Positions 29,220-38,337 of a stretch of DNA of 64,000 nt are shown here, one piece after another. The notes beneath the pieces are model-generated. The model had not been told where the DNA came from, did no database searches, and worked only from the letters and a program-made list of their open reading frames with translations. This stretch comes from Larsenimonas salina (GTDB lineage: Bacteria; Pseudomonadota; Gammaproteobacteria; Pseudomonadales; Halomonadaceae). Position numbers and translations under genes: made by a program. Position 1 is the stretch's first letter. Every line of letters starts with the position of its first letter. Location: the NCBI RefSeq assembly GCF_023736155.1, contig NZ_JAMLJJ010000001.1, positions 1,054,001 to 1,118,000 on the forward strand. Direction: 5' to 3'.

Positions 29220-30188
29220 CTAAGAGCGATGAGCAGCCGGCCGCGCATTTGTCGGAGCATGCCCAAAGCGACGACGGTAGGCGGTCGAAAAATTGCCGAC
29301 GTGACCGTAGCCGACCACGTCGGAGACCCGCTGAACACTTGCGCCACTCATGAGAAGCTCATGCGCTCGCTGAAGCCGTACTTCTCGTAGATAGCCGAAC
29401 ACCGAATAACCAAATGCCGTCCGGAACCGAGAACGAAGCGTGCTCGAACTCATACAGGCGCGCTGTGCGAGAACCTCGAGCGAGTGTGGCACCTGCCAAT
29501 GCGTTTCCAGATGCTGCCTCAATGCCAGCAGCCGGGGGCAGACGTCGGCCGGGAATCCGTTCACTGGTGCAAAGGGCTCGAGAACACCCGCTAGTTGACG
29601 GGCAAGCCCACAGATTCGGATATTGGTACGATCACTCTGTCCGGTGTCGAGCCATTCACTCAAGGACAGGCAAAGACCTGGTGAGATCGGTACGGTTTGA
29701 AGTCGATTTCGCCAAGCTGGAAATGCACCCAGCGCAGCCAAGTCCTCAAGCGCGGCCCAGCCGGAGGACATAATGGTCAGATTAACGGCTCTCAGTCGTG
29801 ATCGCGGCGGATGATAAGCACTAAACGCTTGGTAACCGTCATAACACAGCACCGCCCCCTGCCCGACATGCAAGTGACACCGCCTGTCCCCAAGCGCCAA
29901 GTCCGCCTCACCCTCGAGGAAGACCACCACGGATACATGCGGTTCAGTGGGCGGCCGGGCGTATGTGGCAATCGCACAGTCAAGCGATAACCTGGACCCG
30001 ACCAGCTGTGCCCCCACCCAGGGAGTGACCTCCATAACCTGGCCACGCACGGGAACAGCTCTTCCCCTCGATCCCGCCATACCCTGAGCCTCGAACCGAT
30101 GACGAACCGGATAACGTACTTCGAAACGTGATAGATCGACCGGTGACATATCAGCTTTTCGGGGTACTCGTGTCGCTCGACATTCCAT
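29220..30188 (-). CDS. AraC-family regulator next to a siderophore receptor
   Basis: The 322-residue protein has a C-terminal AraC DNA-binding domain (LEVLAQRACMSSSTLRSRFR; VSDVVGYGHVGNFSTAYRRRFG) and an N-terminal sensor region without an obvious motif. The start at 30188 has GAGGG 7 nt upstream. It lies just upstream of the broken TonB-dependent receptor on the same strand, like PchR/AlcR-type regulators that sense ferri-siderophores and switch on their receptors; that role is inference. A Fur-like palindrome precedes it. Confidence 0.85.
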   Translation of the reverse strand: MECRATRVPRKADMSPVDLSRFEVRYPVRHRFEAQGMAGSRGRAVPVRGQVMEVTPWVGAQLVGSRLSLDCAIATYARPPTEPHVSVVVFLEGEADLALGDRRCHLHVGQGAVLCYDGYQAFSAYHPPRSRLRAVNLTIMSSGWAALEDLAALGAFPAWRNRLQTVPISPGLCLSLSEWLDTGQSDRTNIRICGLARQLAGVLEPFAPVNGFPADVCPRLLALRQHLETHWQVPHSLEVLAQRACMSSSTLRSRFRTAFGYSVFGYLREVRLQRAHELLMSGASVQRVSDVVGYGHVGNFSTAYRRRFGHAPTNARPAAHRS

Positions 30189-30199
30189 TAAACACCCTC

Positions 30200-30220
30200 A
30201 AACGATAATACGTATCGTTT
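30200..30220. promoter_or_regulatory. Fur-like palindrome between the AraC gene and yejK
   Basis: AAACGATA and TATCGTTT are inverted arms around five bases; the core CGATAAT-A-CGTATCG fits the 7-1-7 Fur pattern in most positions. It lies 12 nt before the AraC start. Confidence 0.55.
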
Positions 30221-30320
30221 ATTATATCTCGAATGTGCGCTCCCTACCGCCCATTTACCTCGACAATGACTTAACTGCTATCATCGCGCCCCGACCACAC
30301 GCCATAGGGACGCTGCCACC

Positions 30321-31307
30321 ATGCCGATTCTCAACAGTTCGATGCATCGCCTTGTCGATGCCGACGATACCCCCACTCTGGAACCGGCATCCGAAGAGCA
30401 GCCGCTGGATAGCCGACTCGACACCCTGCTCAATACGGTGCTGCACGCGTTCAATGGCAAAAGCCGCGGCTTCGGCCACGCCGATGCGCCGCCGGCCGAC
30501 GCCACCCTTCTCGGCCAGCTTGCGCACTACCGCGCCGAGCGCATCGACTTCATGACGTTTTCCACCGAGGTGAGCCGTTCGCTGGTTGCTGCACTCGGCG
30601 AGCAGCTTCGGGGCGATGGCTACCTCTGGGTCGTGCACTACCGCCATGGCGATACCGAGTATCTTGCGCTCATGCAACTGCTTCGTCGTGAGGGGCTCTC
30701 ACTGGATGACTCGGGTAACCTCACAACACAAAGCTTGATCAACACCAGCCAGTTGCCGCTGGCCGTACGTGTGGATCTGACCCAATGGGCCCGGGAGGGC
30801 AGCCGCAATTACGTGGCGTATCTGAAGGCCAGCAAGAAACTCGTCGAGGCGCTGACGCCCTGGATCGGCTGTGAGGAAGGCGCCGACGCCGGTAATGAGA
30901 CGCGCATGCTGCTCAAGGCGTTCAGTGACTTTGTCGAACAGGAAGCCTTCGACGATACCCAAAGCCGCGACTCCACCGACGCGGTGGTCAACTACGCAAG
31001 CGATCAGGCCGCTGCGGGCAAGCCGATGGCTCTTGATGATATTTCCAGGCTGGTCGACGAAACCCGACCCGAGGCCTTTTTCGACTACATTCGAAACAGC
31101 GATTACGGCCTGTCTCCCGACGTCCCCGCCGACAAAAAGACCATCAATCAGTTCAAGCGCTTCACCGGCCGCGCCTCCGGCGTCTCGATCAGTTTCGACT
31201 CGCACCTGCTGGGCGACAGTATCGAGTTCAACGAGGCCCAGGACCGGCTCATCATCAAGAAAATTCCGGAATCACTAAAAACGCAGCTACTTGACCGCAA
31301 GCGCTAA
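30321..31307 (+). CDS. yejK: Nucleoid-associated protein YejK (NdpA)
   Basis: YejK is an abundant nucleoid-associated DNA-binding protein of gammaproteobacteria. The 328-residue sequence begins MPILNSSMHRLV and shows the family blocks GDGYLWVVHYRHGDTEYLAL, ARVDLTQW-like VRVDLTQWAREGSRNYVAYLK, and a C-terminal KRFTGRASGVSISFDSHLLG. Length and architecture are normal. It is divergent from the AraC gene and has its own 130-nt upstream region. Confidence 0.92.
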   Translation: MPILNSSMHRLVDADDTPTLEPASEEQPLDSRLDTLLNTVLHAFNGKSRGFGHADAPPADATLLGQLAHYRAERIDFMTFSTEVSRSLVAALGEQLRGDGYLWVVHYRHGDTEYLALMQLLRREGLSLDDSGNLTTQSLINTSQLPLAVRVDLTQWAREGSRNYVAYLKASKKLVEALTPWIGCEEGADAGNETRMLLKAFSDFVEQEAFDDTQSRDSTDAVVNYASDQAAAGKPMALDDISRLVDETRPEAFFDYIRNSDYGLSPDVPADKKTINQFKRFTGRASGVSISFDSHLLGDSIEFNEAQDRLIIKKIPESLKTQLLDRKR

Positions 31308-31319
31308 GCGCCAACTAGG

Positions 31320-31344
31320 CTGTGTGAACCGCCGTTTCACACAG
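31320..31344. repeat. Perfect inverted repeat ahead of the broken MFS gene
   Basis: CTGTGTGAA and TTCACACAG, nine-base perfect arms around seven bases, lie right after yejK and just before the MFS ribosome site (AGGGAG). No T-run follows, so an operator or a translation-affecting hairpin is more likely than a terminator. Confidence 0.75.
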
Positions 31345-31354
31345 GGAGCCTGCC

Positions 31355-32094
31355 ATGCACCGCTCGAACGCCATTGCCCTCGGTGGGGCACTGGCCACCG
31401 CGATTTCATTTGGCCCGGCGCGCATGGGGTTCGGCCTGTTTCTGCCGCAGTTTCGCGAAGAATTCACGATCTCGACCCAGCAGGCGAGCTTTATTGCCAG
31501 CGCCGGCTTCGCCGGTTTTTTTATGGCGCTGATTCTCGCCTCACTTCTGGTCGCGCGCTGTCGTTCGGCATGACCAATGGCATTTATCTTTCGTTCGCGG
31601 TGACCGAGGTCGGTGAGGCTGGCGGCCTTCCGGGCCTCAAGGAGGCACTTTCAGGGCCGGTGCTTTACATGAGCTTCGGCGTGGCCGGGCTTCTTGGGTT
31701 ATTTACAGCCGAGCTCAATCAGCGCCTGGGCATTGCCGCCCTGGTCGCGGGCATCTTTCTTGCCTCTGCTGTTTCGCTGGCCCTTATTGGCATCGCACCG
31801 GCCACCTGGGCGGGGCTTATCGTGTCGGCCGGGCTTCAGGGCATGTGCGTGATGATGCTGAGCGCGATCTACTCCTTCTGGAGCAACAATCTTTTTCCCG
31901 CACTGGCAACGCTTGGCTTCACCGCCGTTCTGACCGTCTTCGCCTTCGGCAATATCGTAGGGCCGGCACTGGCCGGTGCCCTTGCCCCCATGACGGGCAT
32001 AAGTGGCGTGTTCCTGATGTCGGCGGCCGTCTCGCTTGCCACGGCGCTCGCGTTTTTAATCCGACACCTCCGCTCGGGCAGTAACGCAGTCTAA
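31355..32094 (+). pseudogene. YbfB/YjiJ-type MFS transporter with internal deletion and frameshift
   Basis: The first 72 codons (31355-31573) give the intact family N-terminus (GPARMGFGLFLPQFREEF, then helix 2) and stop just after LLVARCRSA. From about 31560 the reading shifts by one frame, and SFGMTNGIYLSFAV through SLATALAFLIRHL gives helices of the C-terminal half, about 175 residues. Full members are about 390 residues, so roughly 130-150 residues (helices 3-6) are lost at the junction. A good ribosome site remains, so the decay is recent. Confidence 0.85.
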
Positions 32095-32108
32095 TGTATC
32101 TACCTAAA

Positions 32109-32138
32109 AACGCCCCGTGCCAGCCGGCACGAGGCGTT
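32109..32138. terminator. Hairpin between convergent MFS remnant and betC
   Basis: AACGCC-CCGTGCC and GGCACG-A-GGCGTT pair over about 12 bp with a short loop. Only three T follow, so it is a moderate terminator. Confidence 0.7.
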
Positions 32139-32186
32139 CTTTGATCGCCCATTATCAAGGCGACACACTGTCAGGGCATTACCGGC

Positions 32187-33701
32187 TCATTCACCCCGCG
32201 GAAACCGCTGTGACTCTTCCACTATGTTGAGATCCATGTGGTTACGCATGTAACGCTCGGATGCAACCTGTAGCGGCTGGTGATCCCACGGGTAGTAGTG
32301 ACCGTTACGCAGCGCTTCGTAGACGACCAGTCGACGCGCCTGGCTTTCGCGAATGTCGGCGTCGAAGCGGGCCATATCCCACTTTTCCATGACCATCTTG
32401 GTGAACTCAGTCAGAGTGTCTTGATAGTCCGGGTCGGTTGCGAGATTGTTCTGTTCGTTCGGATCGTCTTTCAGATTGAACAGCTGCGGCGGATCGATCT
32501 CACAGTGATTGAATTTCCAATCGCCCTTACGGATCGTGACCAACGGCGCATAGGTACCCTCGGCAGCGTACTCCATGTAGACCGGAGATTCGCGCTTTTC
32601 GCCGTTGAGCAGCGGAACCAACGACTCACCGTCGGTCCAATTCGCGATCTCGCTCATATCCACACCAGCCAGATCTGCAAGCGTCGGATTGATATCGATG
32701 GCGGAAACCGGCGTCTCGATCAGCTGCGGCTGGATGCCGGGGCCGCTGATCAACATCGGAACGCGCGAGGAACCTTCGAACGGGCTCATCTTGAACCACA
32801 GACCGCGCTCACCGAGCATGTCGCCATGGTCAGAAACGAACATGATGATGGTATTATCGAGCTGGCGCGTGCGCTTGAGCACATCGAGAATGCCGCCAAT
32901 CTTGTCGTCGATGTAGGACAGGTTCGCGAAGTAGCCACGACGTGCCCGACGGACGTGTTCCGGCTGAATGTCGAACTTAGTGTAGTCGTTGGCCTCATAG
33001 ATACGCTTGGAGTGCGGGTCCTGATCTTCGAAAGGCACTTCTGGAAGCGTCGGTTCGAGGTGCTCGCAGTCCTCGTACAGATCCCAAAACTTGCGACGTG
33101 CAACATAAGGGTCATGGGGGTGAGTGAAGCTCACGCACATTGCCCAAGGACGCTCTTCATGACCACGCGCTAAATCAAACAGCTTCTGTTCGGCATGGAA
33201 GGCGACTTCATCGTCGTATTCCATCTGGTTGGAGATTTCGGCGACGCCTGCGCCAGTTACGGAGCCCAGGTTGTGGTACCACCAGTCGATACGCTCACCC
33301 GGCTTACGATAATCCGGCGTCCAACCGAAATCCGGCGGATAAACGTCGGTTGTCAAGCGCGATTCAAACCCGTGGAGCTGATCCGGGCCGACAAAGTGCA
33401 TCTTGCCGGAAAGGCATGTGGCGTAACCAGCGCGACGCAGATGGTGCGCCCAAGTCGGAATGCTGGACGGGAACTCGGCGGCGTTGTCGTAAACACCGGT
33501 GCGCGAGGGAAGCTGGCCGGACATAAATGCCGCTCGGCCGGGCGCGCACAGATAGCTTGGCGTGTAGGCGTTTTTGAACCGTGCAGAGCGCTTGTAGAGC
33601 TCTTTTAAGTGAGGCATGTGCAGAAAATCTGCAGGCCCGTCTTCAAACAAGGTGCCATTGACCTGATCGGCCATCAGAACCAGAACGTTGGGACGCGTCA
33701 T
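32187..33701 (-). CDS. betC: Choline sulfatase
   Basis: BetC releases choline from choline-O-sulfate, feeding glycine betaine synthesis for osmoprotection. The 504-residue sulfatase has metal ligands in VLVLMADQVNG, the sulfatase signature CAPGR with Cys52 to be converted to formylglycine, the SGKMHFVG motif, and FVSDHGDMLGERGLW. The C-terminal DUF4976-like region and VASERYMRNHMDLN end are those of choline sulfatases. Unlike many organisms no betA, betB, betI or choline transporter is adjacent. Confidence 0.93.
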   Translation of the reverse strand: MTRPNVLVLMADQVNGTLFEDGPADFLHMPHLKELYKRSARFKNAYTPSYLCAPGRAAFMSGQLPSRTGVYDNAAEFPSSIPTWAHHLRRAGYATCLSGKMHFVGPDQLHGFESRLTTDVYPPDFGWTPDYRKPGERIDWWYHNLGSVTGAGVAEISNQMEYDDEVAFHAEQKLFDLARGHEERPWAMCVSFTHPHDPYVARRKFWDLYEDCEHLEPTLPEVPFEDQDPHSKRIYEANDYTKFDIQPEHVRRARRGYFANLSYIDDKIGGILDVLKRTRQLDNTIIMFVSDHGDMLGERGLWFKMSPFEGSSRVPMLISGPGIQPQLIETPVSAIDINPTLADLAGVDMSEIANWTDGESLVPLLNGEKRESPVYMEYAAEGTYAPLVTIRKGDWKFNHCEIDPPQLFNLKDDPNEQNNLATDPDYQDTLTEFTKMVMEKWDMARFDADIRESQARRLVVYEALRNGHYYPWDHQPLQVASERYMRNHMDLNIVEESQRFPRGE

Positions 33702-34001
33702 GTGGATCTCCGTGTGGCTATTGTAATGGACTACTAACGGATGCGTTTCCGATGCACCCTAAAATGAGGCCTATTCGCAGAAGTGACCAACGATATTTAA
33801 AGCCGCTTAGCCCAAGCTCAGCTTGGGCTTGATCGATGCCGTTTAAGAATATCCCATACGAGATGCGCGCGCCTTAGTATTTGCAGAATCGGTCAAACTC
33901 TACGCACGTTCAGTAAACGTGAGCACATGGTCAAACCGCCATACTGCCTCTTGAGCAATCACACACGACATCGTCGTTCGGATTCAGACTAGGAGGACAC
34001 C
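33702..34001. other. Intergenic region upstream of betC with two palindromes
   Basis: No gene is visible in these 300 bases. A perfect inverted repeat AGCCCAAGC-TCA-GCTTGGGCT spans 33809-33829 without a T tract, and CACGTT-CAGTA-AACGTG spans 33905-33921. They may be operators for betC or remains of the broken aldo/keto reductase promoter. A strong AGGAGG at 33991 precedes that pseudogene. Confidence 0.6.
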
Positions 34002-34440
34002 ATGCATTATCACACACTGGATAACACAGGCCTGCTTGTGTTCGAGCTGTGTCTTGGGCCATGGCCTTTGGCGGCCAGGGGGAGCTCTTGAGCAACATGG
34101 GCGGGCTTTTACAGAAAGAAGCCGACGGGCTAGGACCAAGCCAGCGCCTGCATCACGGTAATGCAGAAGATGGCCGGCTATGAAGGAGCAAGGCGCAGAT
34201 TGCGCTGGCCTACTCCTGCACCAGCTGGACGTCCCAAGCGTGATTGTCGGCGCCAAACGCTCGGAACAACTGGCCGACAACCTCGCGTCGATTAACGTGC
34301 GTCTTTTTGAGGAGGAGCTTGCGCGCCTCGATCAGGTCAGCGCCCTGCCCGCCGAATACACGGACTGGATGCTTGAGCGCCACGGCAGAGAGTGCAAAGG
34401 CGGCGCCATCGTCGTACAACGCTTCAGAGATCGGCACTGA
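34002..34440 (+). pseudogene. Aldo/keto reductase remnant (two frameshifts plus deletion)
   Basis: After a strong ribosome site the protein begins MHYHTLDNTGLLVFELCLG, the aldo/keto reductase N-terminus. The frame shifts near 34058 into MAFGGQGELLSN and is soon lost. The C-terminal AQIALAY and then PSVIVGAKRSEQLADNL...LSALPAEYTDWMLERHG block (34188-34440) is preserved, with another one-base shift near 34214. About 145 codons remain of roughly 330, so the centre with the catalytic Tyr and Lys is deleted. Its end overlaps the CheW gene end by 17 bases. Confidence 0.88.
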
Positions 34441-35893
34441 CAAAGTTACAGCACACGTCCTCGGTTTCCCTGGCAAGTAACCGAGCCAGCGCCTGAAGGC
34501 ACAAGACCGACAGTACTTTCTGGTGACTTCCACGCCCGATCGAGACCAGTCGCTTGCAGCGCTCGATCGGCGGCGCGCCGGTCTTGTTATCACCCCGCCA
34601 TTGAATGATGAGGCTGTCCGAGGGCGCGTCGATGTATTCGATGCGCCGCGTCGTATCGATCATGAACCCGATCAGGAAGCGCTCGCAGCGAACCACCAGC
34701 ACGTGTGAGGCGGGTTTGGGAGTCACGATGCCCAGCAGCCGACGCAGGTCCACCAAATTGACCGACTGCCCTCGCAGCGACATGCTGCCGACCCAGCCAC
34801 GCTCGACATCGGCCGCCGGCAGATACGTCTCTGGCATGGCGATGACCTCCTCGAGCTGATAAAGCGGGGTCACGAACTGCCCCTGCGCCTTGAAATGCAT
34901 GAACGGGAACCGCCGCCAGGGCGTCTGGCTCGTCTCGCTGATTTGTTCGGCGCGCGCATACATACCGGCAATACTGATGAGATCGTTCATCTGGGCAAGC
35001 CCCGCTTCCGAAACCAGCAGGGACTCCCCAAGCGTCGCGTGAGGCAACAGCCCAGTGAACAGATCCCGGCCCTGAGAGGAATCGGCCAGAGGCAGAACGG
35101 CCGCCTCCTCGAACTCCACCATACGAATCACTCGGTCGACAAAAATCGCGAAGCGATAGCCATTGACCGCCAATACCACCATCGACTTCCCCTGCTGGCC
35201 AGCAGGCGCCCGATACCCCAGAAGACGAAGCGGGCTGAACAGCGCAAGCGACGTTCCGCGAAGCTCGACCGTTCCCACAAAGCCCGGAACGTCGATTACC
35301 GGCGGATGCACTGTGGGCCGCACTTGAATTTCACGCACCATGTGCGATGGCAGGGCAAGCTGCATATCGTGACAGCCGACCAAAAGCGCCTGTGACCGTG
35401 TGCTCGCGCCAACATGGGCGGACACATCGACGGTGTCCTGCTCGATGGAGGTGACCTGAATGCCATCGAGCGCCAGCAGCGCATCGATATCCAACAGATA
35501 TACGGGTTCGCCGCTGTCGGGGTCAGTCAGTGCAGCCGGGGTCAGCGCTGCCGCGGCGGTATCGTCCTGCCCAAGTGGCTCCGGCACCGCATCGACCACG
35601 TCCATCACTCGATCGACCCGAAGGGCCACCAGCTGACGTTGGTGCTGGAGCACGATCAGCACCGCAGGCCCAGTGGTTGCCGGCAGCGCCAACAGCGCGC
35701 ATAGATCGATCACCGGCAGTCTGAGTTCGCGCAGGCGCACCATGCCCAGTACGAACGGCTCCGGCCTCGGGGCACGGGTCAACTGCGCCGGATTGGGTAC
35801 GATTTCCTGCACAGAGGCAATATCGAGTGCCAGCCGACTGCCGCCCACCTCGAACAGGCAGAATCGACCGCGCTCCCCTCGCGAGCCGCTCAT
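34424..35893 (-). CDS. Chemotaxis protein with three tandem CheW domains
   Basis: The 489-residue protein from the ATG at 35893 (AGGAGG 9 nt upstream) holds three CheW-like SH3-type domains at about 8-150 (GRFCLFEVGGSRLALDIASV), 165-315 (ALLVGCHDMQLALPSHMVRE) and 330-470 (QFVTPLYQLEEVIAMPETY). CheW couples chemoreceptors to the kinase CheA; a triple version could link several receptor units. It starts 1 nt after the stop of the PAS-receptor gene and is surely co-transcribed. No cheA is near. The C-terminal tail after domain three is about 20 residues. Confidence 0.86.
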   Translation of the reverse strand: MSGSRGERGRFCLFEVGGSRLALDIASVQEIVPNPAQLTRAPRPEPFVLGMVRLRELRLPVIDLCALLALPATTGPAVLIVLQHQRQLVALRVDRVMDVVDAVPEPLGQDDTAAAALTPAALTDPDSGEPVYLLDIDALLALDGIQVTSIEQDTVDVSAHVGASTRSQALLVGCHDMQLALPSHMVREIQVRPTVHPPVIDVPGFVGTVELRGTSLALFSPLRLLGYRAPAGQQGKSMVVLAVNGYRFAIFVDRVIRMVEFEEAAVLPLADSSQGRDLFTGLLPHATLGESLLVSEAGLAQMNDLISIAGMYARAEQISETSQTPWRRFPFMHFKAQGQFVTPLYQLEEVIAMPETYLPAADVERGWVGSMSLRGQSVNLVDLRRLLGIVTPKPASHVLVVRCERFLIGFMIDTTRRIEYIDAPSDSLIIQWRGDNKTGAPPIERCKRLVSIGRGSHQKVLSVLCLQALARLLARETEDVCCNFVSADL

Positions 35894-35894
35894 G

Positions 35895-38006
35895 CTATCG
35901 AACCTCCTTGATATAGCCCTCACCGTTTTCGGACGTCGCCTCATTCAACTGATGGATCGAACGTTCGACCAGCGCGGCGTTTTCGAGCTGCGCCTGCGTC
36001 GCCTGAGTGATTTCATCGATGGAGTGGCTGGTCGATTCGATGCCTTTGACAATACGTTCGAACGAGGACAGCGCCTCTCGCGTGACCGAATGCCCTTCTT
36101 CAACTCGCCGATTGGATTCGCTGAGAAGCCGGTCGATGCTGCGGGTGGCCTCCGAGGATTTTTCGGCAAGCTTTCGCACTTCATCGGCGACAACCGAAAA
36201 CCCGAGCCCATGCTCGCCGGCACGGGCCGCCTCTATTGCTGCGTTGAACGCCAGCAGATTGGTCTGGTTAGCGATGTCGCCAATCACCTGCACGATCGCG
36301 TCAACATCCTCCGAGGACTTGCGGATCGCCTCCATGACTTCGGCCGAGCGTTCGAGTGTCTTGGCGCCCTGATGGGCTTCATCCCGATTGGTCGCGGCAA
36401 GTTTCTGAGTCAGCCCCGCATTTTCGGCAATACCATTGATCGAGGCATTTAGGCTGACCACGCTTTCACTCATCGACAGCGCCTGATCGCGAATGCGCTC
36501 CTCGAGGCGCACCTGTTTTGAAATGTCGGTGGCGAACTTGATGATCTTGTAAGGTTTGCCGTTGGCGTCGAGAATCGGGTTATAGGTGCCCTGAATCCAG
36601 ACGCTGCGCCCGAACTTGCCAAAGCGCTGGAAGCGGCCGCTGAAAAACTCGCCCTTGGCCAGTTTTTTCCAGAAATCCCGATAATTTTCGCTTTGAACGT
36701 ACTCGTTCGAACAAAAAATACGGTGATTCTGGCCTTTCACTTCGTCGAGGCTATAGCCCATGGTGTAGAGGAAATTTTCATTGGCCGTGAGAATGTTGCC
36801 GGTCAGGTCGAACTCGATCACTGCCTGAGCACGGTCGATTGCATCAAGGCGCCCCTCCAGCTCGGCACTCTGATGTTTTCTCTCGGTCACGTCGGTGGCG
36901 AACTTGACGACCTTGAACGGCCGGCCTGACATGTCGAAGATCGGGTTATAGGTGGCCTGAAGCCATAGATCGCCCCCATCACGCTTACATCGCTTGAACT
37001 CGCCACTTTTGAACACGCCCCGACCCAGTTCATCCCAGAAGCGGGCGTATTCGCCGCTTTCGGCGTAGCGCGTGTCGCAGAACATGCTGTGGTGCTGGCC
37101 CCGGATCTCATCAAGCCGATAGCCGGTAGCGCCCAAAAAGAGGTCGTTGGCGTCCAGAATGTAGCCGGCCATGTCGAACTCGATTACGGCCTGAGAGCGC
37201 TTGATGGCATCAACCTTGCCTTCGAATTCGGCGTTTTGAAGCTTGCGTTGGGTAATGTCTTGGGCAAACTTGACCACCTTGTAGGGGTGGCCGCTTGCAT
37301 TCAGGATCGGGCTGTAATTGGCATGCAGCCACACTTCCTCGCCGTTTTTACGAAGCCGTTTGTAGACGCCCTGTACGTGTTCGCCGCGGCCAAGCCGGGT
37401 CCAAAAATCGCCGTAATCGGCGCTTTGCCAAAACGTTTCTTCGCAGAACATGCGGTGATGCTCGCCGAGCACCTCGTTGGCCCGATAGCCCATGGTTTTC
37501 AAAAAATTGTCATTGGCGGCAAGCACGATGCCGTCGAGATCAAATTCGATCATGGCTTGAGCACGGCCGATGGCCTCGACCTTACCCTCGAACTCGATAT
37601 CGTGATTTTTCTGCGCGGTGGTGTCGGAGGCGAATTTTACGACGCGAATCGCCTCGCCCTGTTCATTGAGGACCGGGTTGTAGGTCGCTTGCAGCCAGAT
37701 TTCCCGCCCCCCTTTGCCAATACGTCGATATTCGCCGGAATCGAACTCGCCCCGTCCGAGTTTTTGCCAGAAGGCTCGGTACTCAGGCCGACTGATCTCA
37801 TCGGAATCGCAGAACATTCGATGATGCTTGCCCTTGATTTCATCAAGCTCATAGCCGACGCAATCGAGAAAATTCTGATTGGCGTCGACGATGATGCCTT
37901 CTGGGGTGAACTCGATGACCGCCTGTGACCGGTCAATCGCCGCTCGAAGGTAATCCTGCTCCTGACATGGGTTCTTATGCTGCTCGCTGTTGAAGGCGCT
38001 TGTCAT
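35895..38006 (-). CDS. Soluble methyl-accepting chemotaxis protein with four tandem PAS domains
   Basis: From the ATG at 38006 the 703-residue protein has four PAS units, each 122 residues long, at about 23-144, 145-266, 267-388 and 389-510. All share the pattern AI.R.QA.IEF...G.I..AN..FL...GY, HHRMFC or close variants, and YNP. The MCP signalling hairpin follows ([24 protein letters not shown], about 590-640). No membrane helix is present, so it is cytoplasmic, like BdlA or Aer-2 types. An upstream sigma-28-like promoter and a downstream triple-CheW gene place it in the motility regulon. Confidence 0.9.
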   Translation of the reverse strand: MTSAFNSEQHKNPCQEQDYLRAAIDRSQAVIEFTPEGIIVDANQNFLDCVGYELDEIKGKHHRMFCDSDEISRPEYRAFWQKLGRGEFDSGEYRRIGKGGREIWLQATYNPVLNEQGEAIRVVKFASDTTAQKNHDIEFEGKVEAIGRAQAMIEFDLDGIVLAANDNFLKTMGYRANEVLGEHHRMFCEETFWQSADYGDFWTRLGRGEHVQGVYKRLRKNGEEVWLHANYSPILNASGHPYKVVKFAQDITQRKLQNAEFEGKVDAIKRSQAVIEFDMAGYILDANDLFLGATGYRLDEIRGQHHSMFCDTRYAESGEYARFWDELGRGVFKSGEFKRCKRDGGDLWLQATYNPIFDMSGRPFKVVKFATDVTERKHQSAELEGRLDAIDRAQAVIEFDLTGNILTANENFLYTMGYSLDEVKGQNHRIFCSNEYVQSENYRDFWKKLAKGEFFSGRFQRFGKFGRSVWIQGTYNPILDANGKPYKIIKFATDISKQVRLEERIRDQALSMSESVVSLNASINGIAENAGLTQKLAATNRDEAHQGAKTLERSAEVMEAIRKSSEDVDAIVQVIGDIANQTNLLAFNAAIEAARAGEHGLGFSVVADEVRKLAEKSSEATRSIDRLLSESNRRVEEGHSVTREALSSFERIVKGIESTSHSIDEITQATQAQLENAALVERSIHQLNEATSENGEGYIKEVR

Positions 38007-38337
38007 GACCGTCGCTATCCTTTTCTGATGACATGATGACGTCAGCCGTCTGCTGCAAAGCGCCGCAAAAGGCACGCTGCACTCTTTAGACGGGTGCGAA
38101 TTGACAGCTATATCGACGTGAAGAACGAAGCCTTTACCCGTGGGCGGCTTTGCGTATGTCGCACTCGAGTGCGCAACGCGCAAGGTTTCAGATTTTCTTA
38201 ATCAGAAAAGAATGGATTTTACTCAGGGGACGTCGTTCATACTGCGACCGACGCCGCACTGAGAATGCCTGTAACGATCAGGCTTTCTATCATCGAGGTC
38301 GCATCAAGACTCGCACTAACAACAAACGAGCGTTTTC
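38007..38337. other. Divergent intergenic region, chemoreceptor and symporter
   Basis: 331 bases with no gene. It holds the sigma-28-like promoter for the receptor at 38110-38136 and presumably the symporter promoter. A small inverted repeat GATTTTCTTAATCAGAAAAG lies around 38191-38210. The symporter has only a weak GAG ahead of its ATG. Confidence 0.55.
38110..38136 (-). promoter_or_regulatory. Sigma-28-like promoter of the 4-PAS receptor / triple-CheW operon
   Basis: On the minus strand TAAAGGCT, an 11-nt spacer, then GTCGATAT: the -35 TAAAG core and 6 of 8 bases of the -10 GCCGATAA match the FliA consensus. It lies about 105 nt before the receptor start. Confidence 0.72.
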
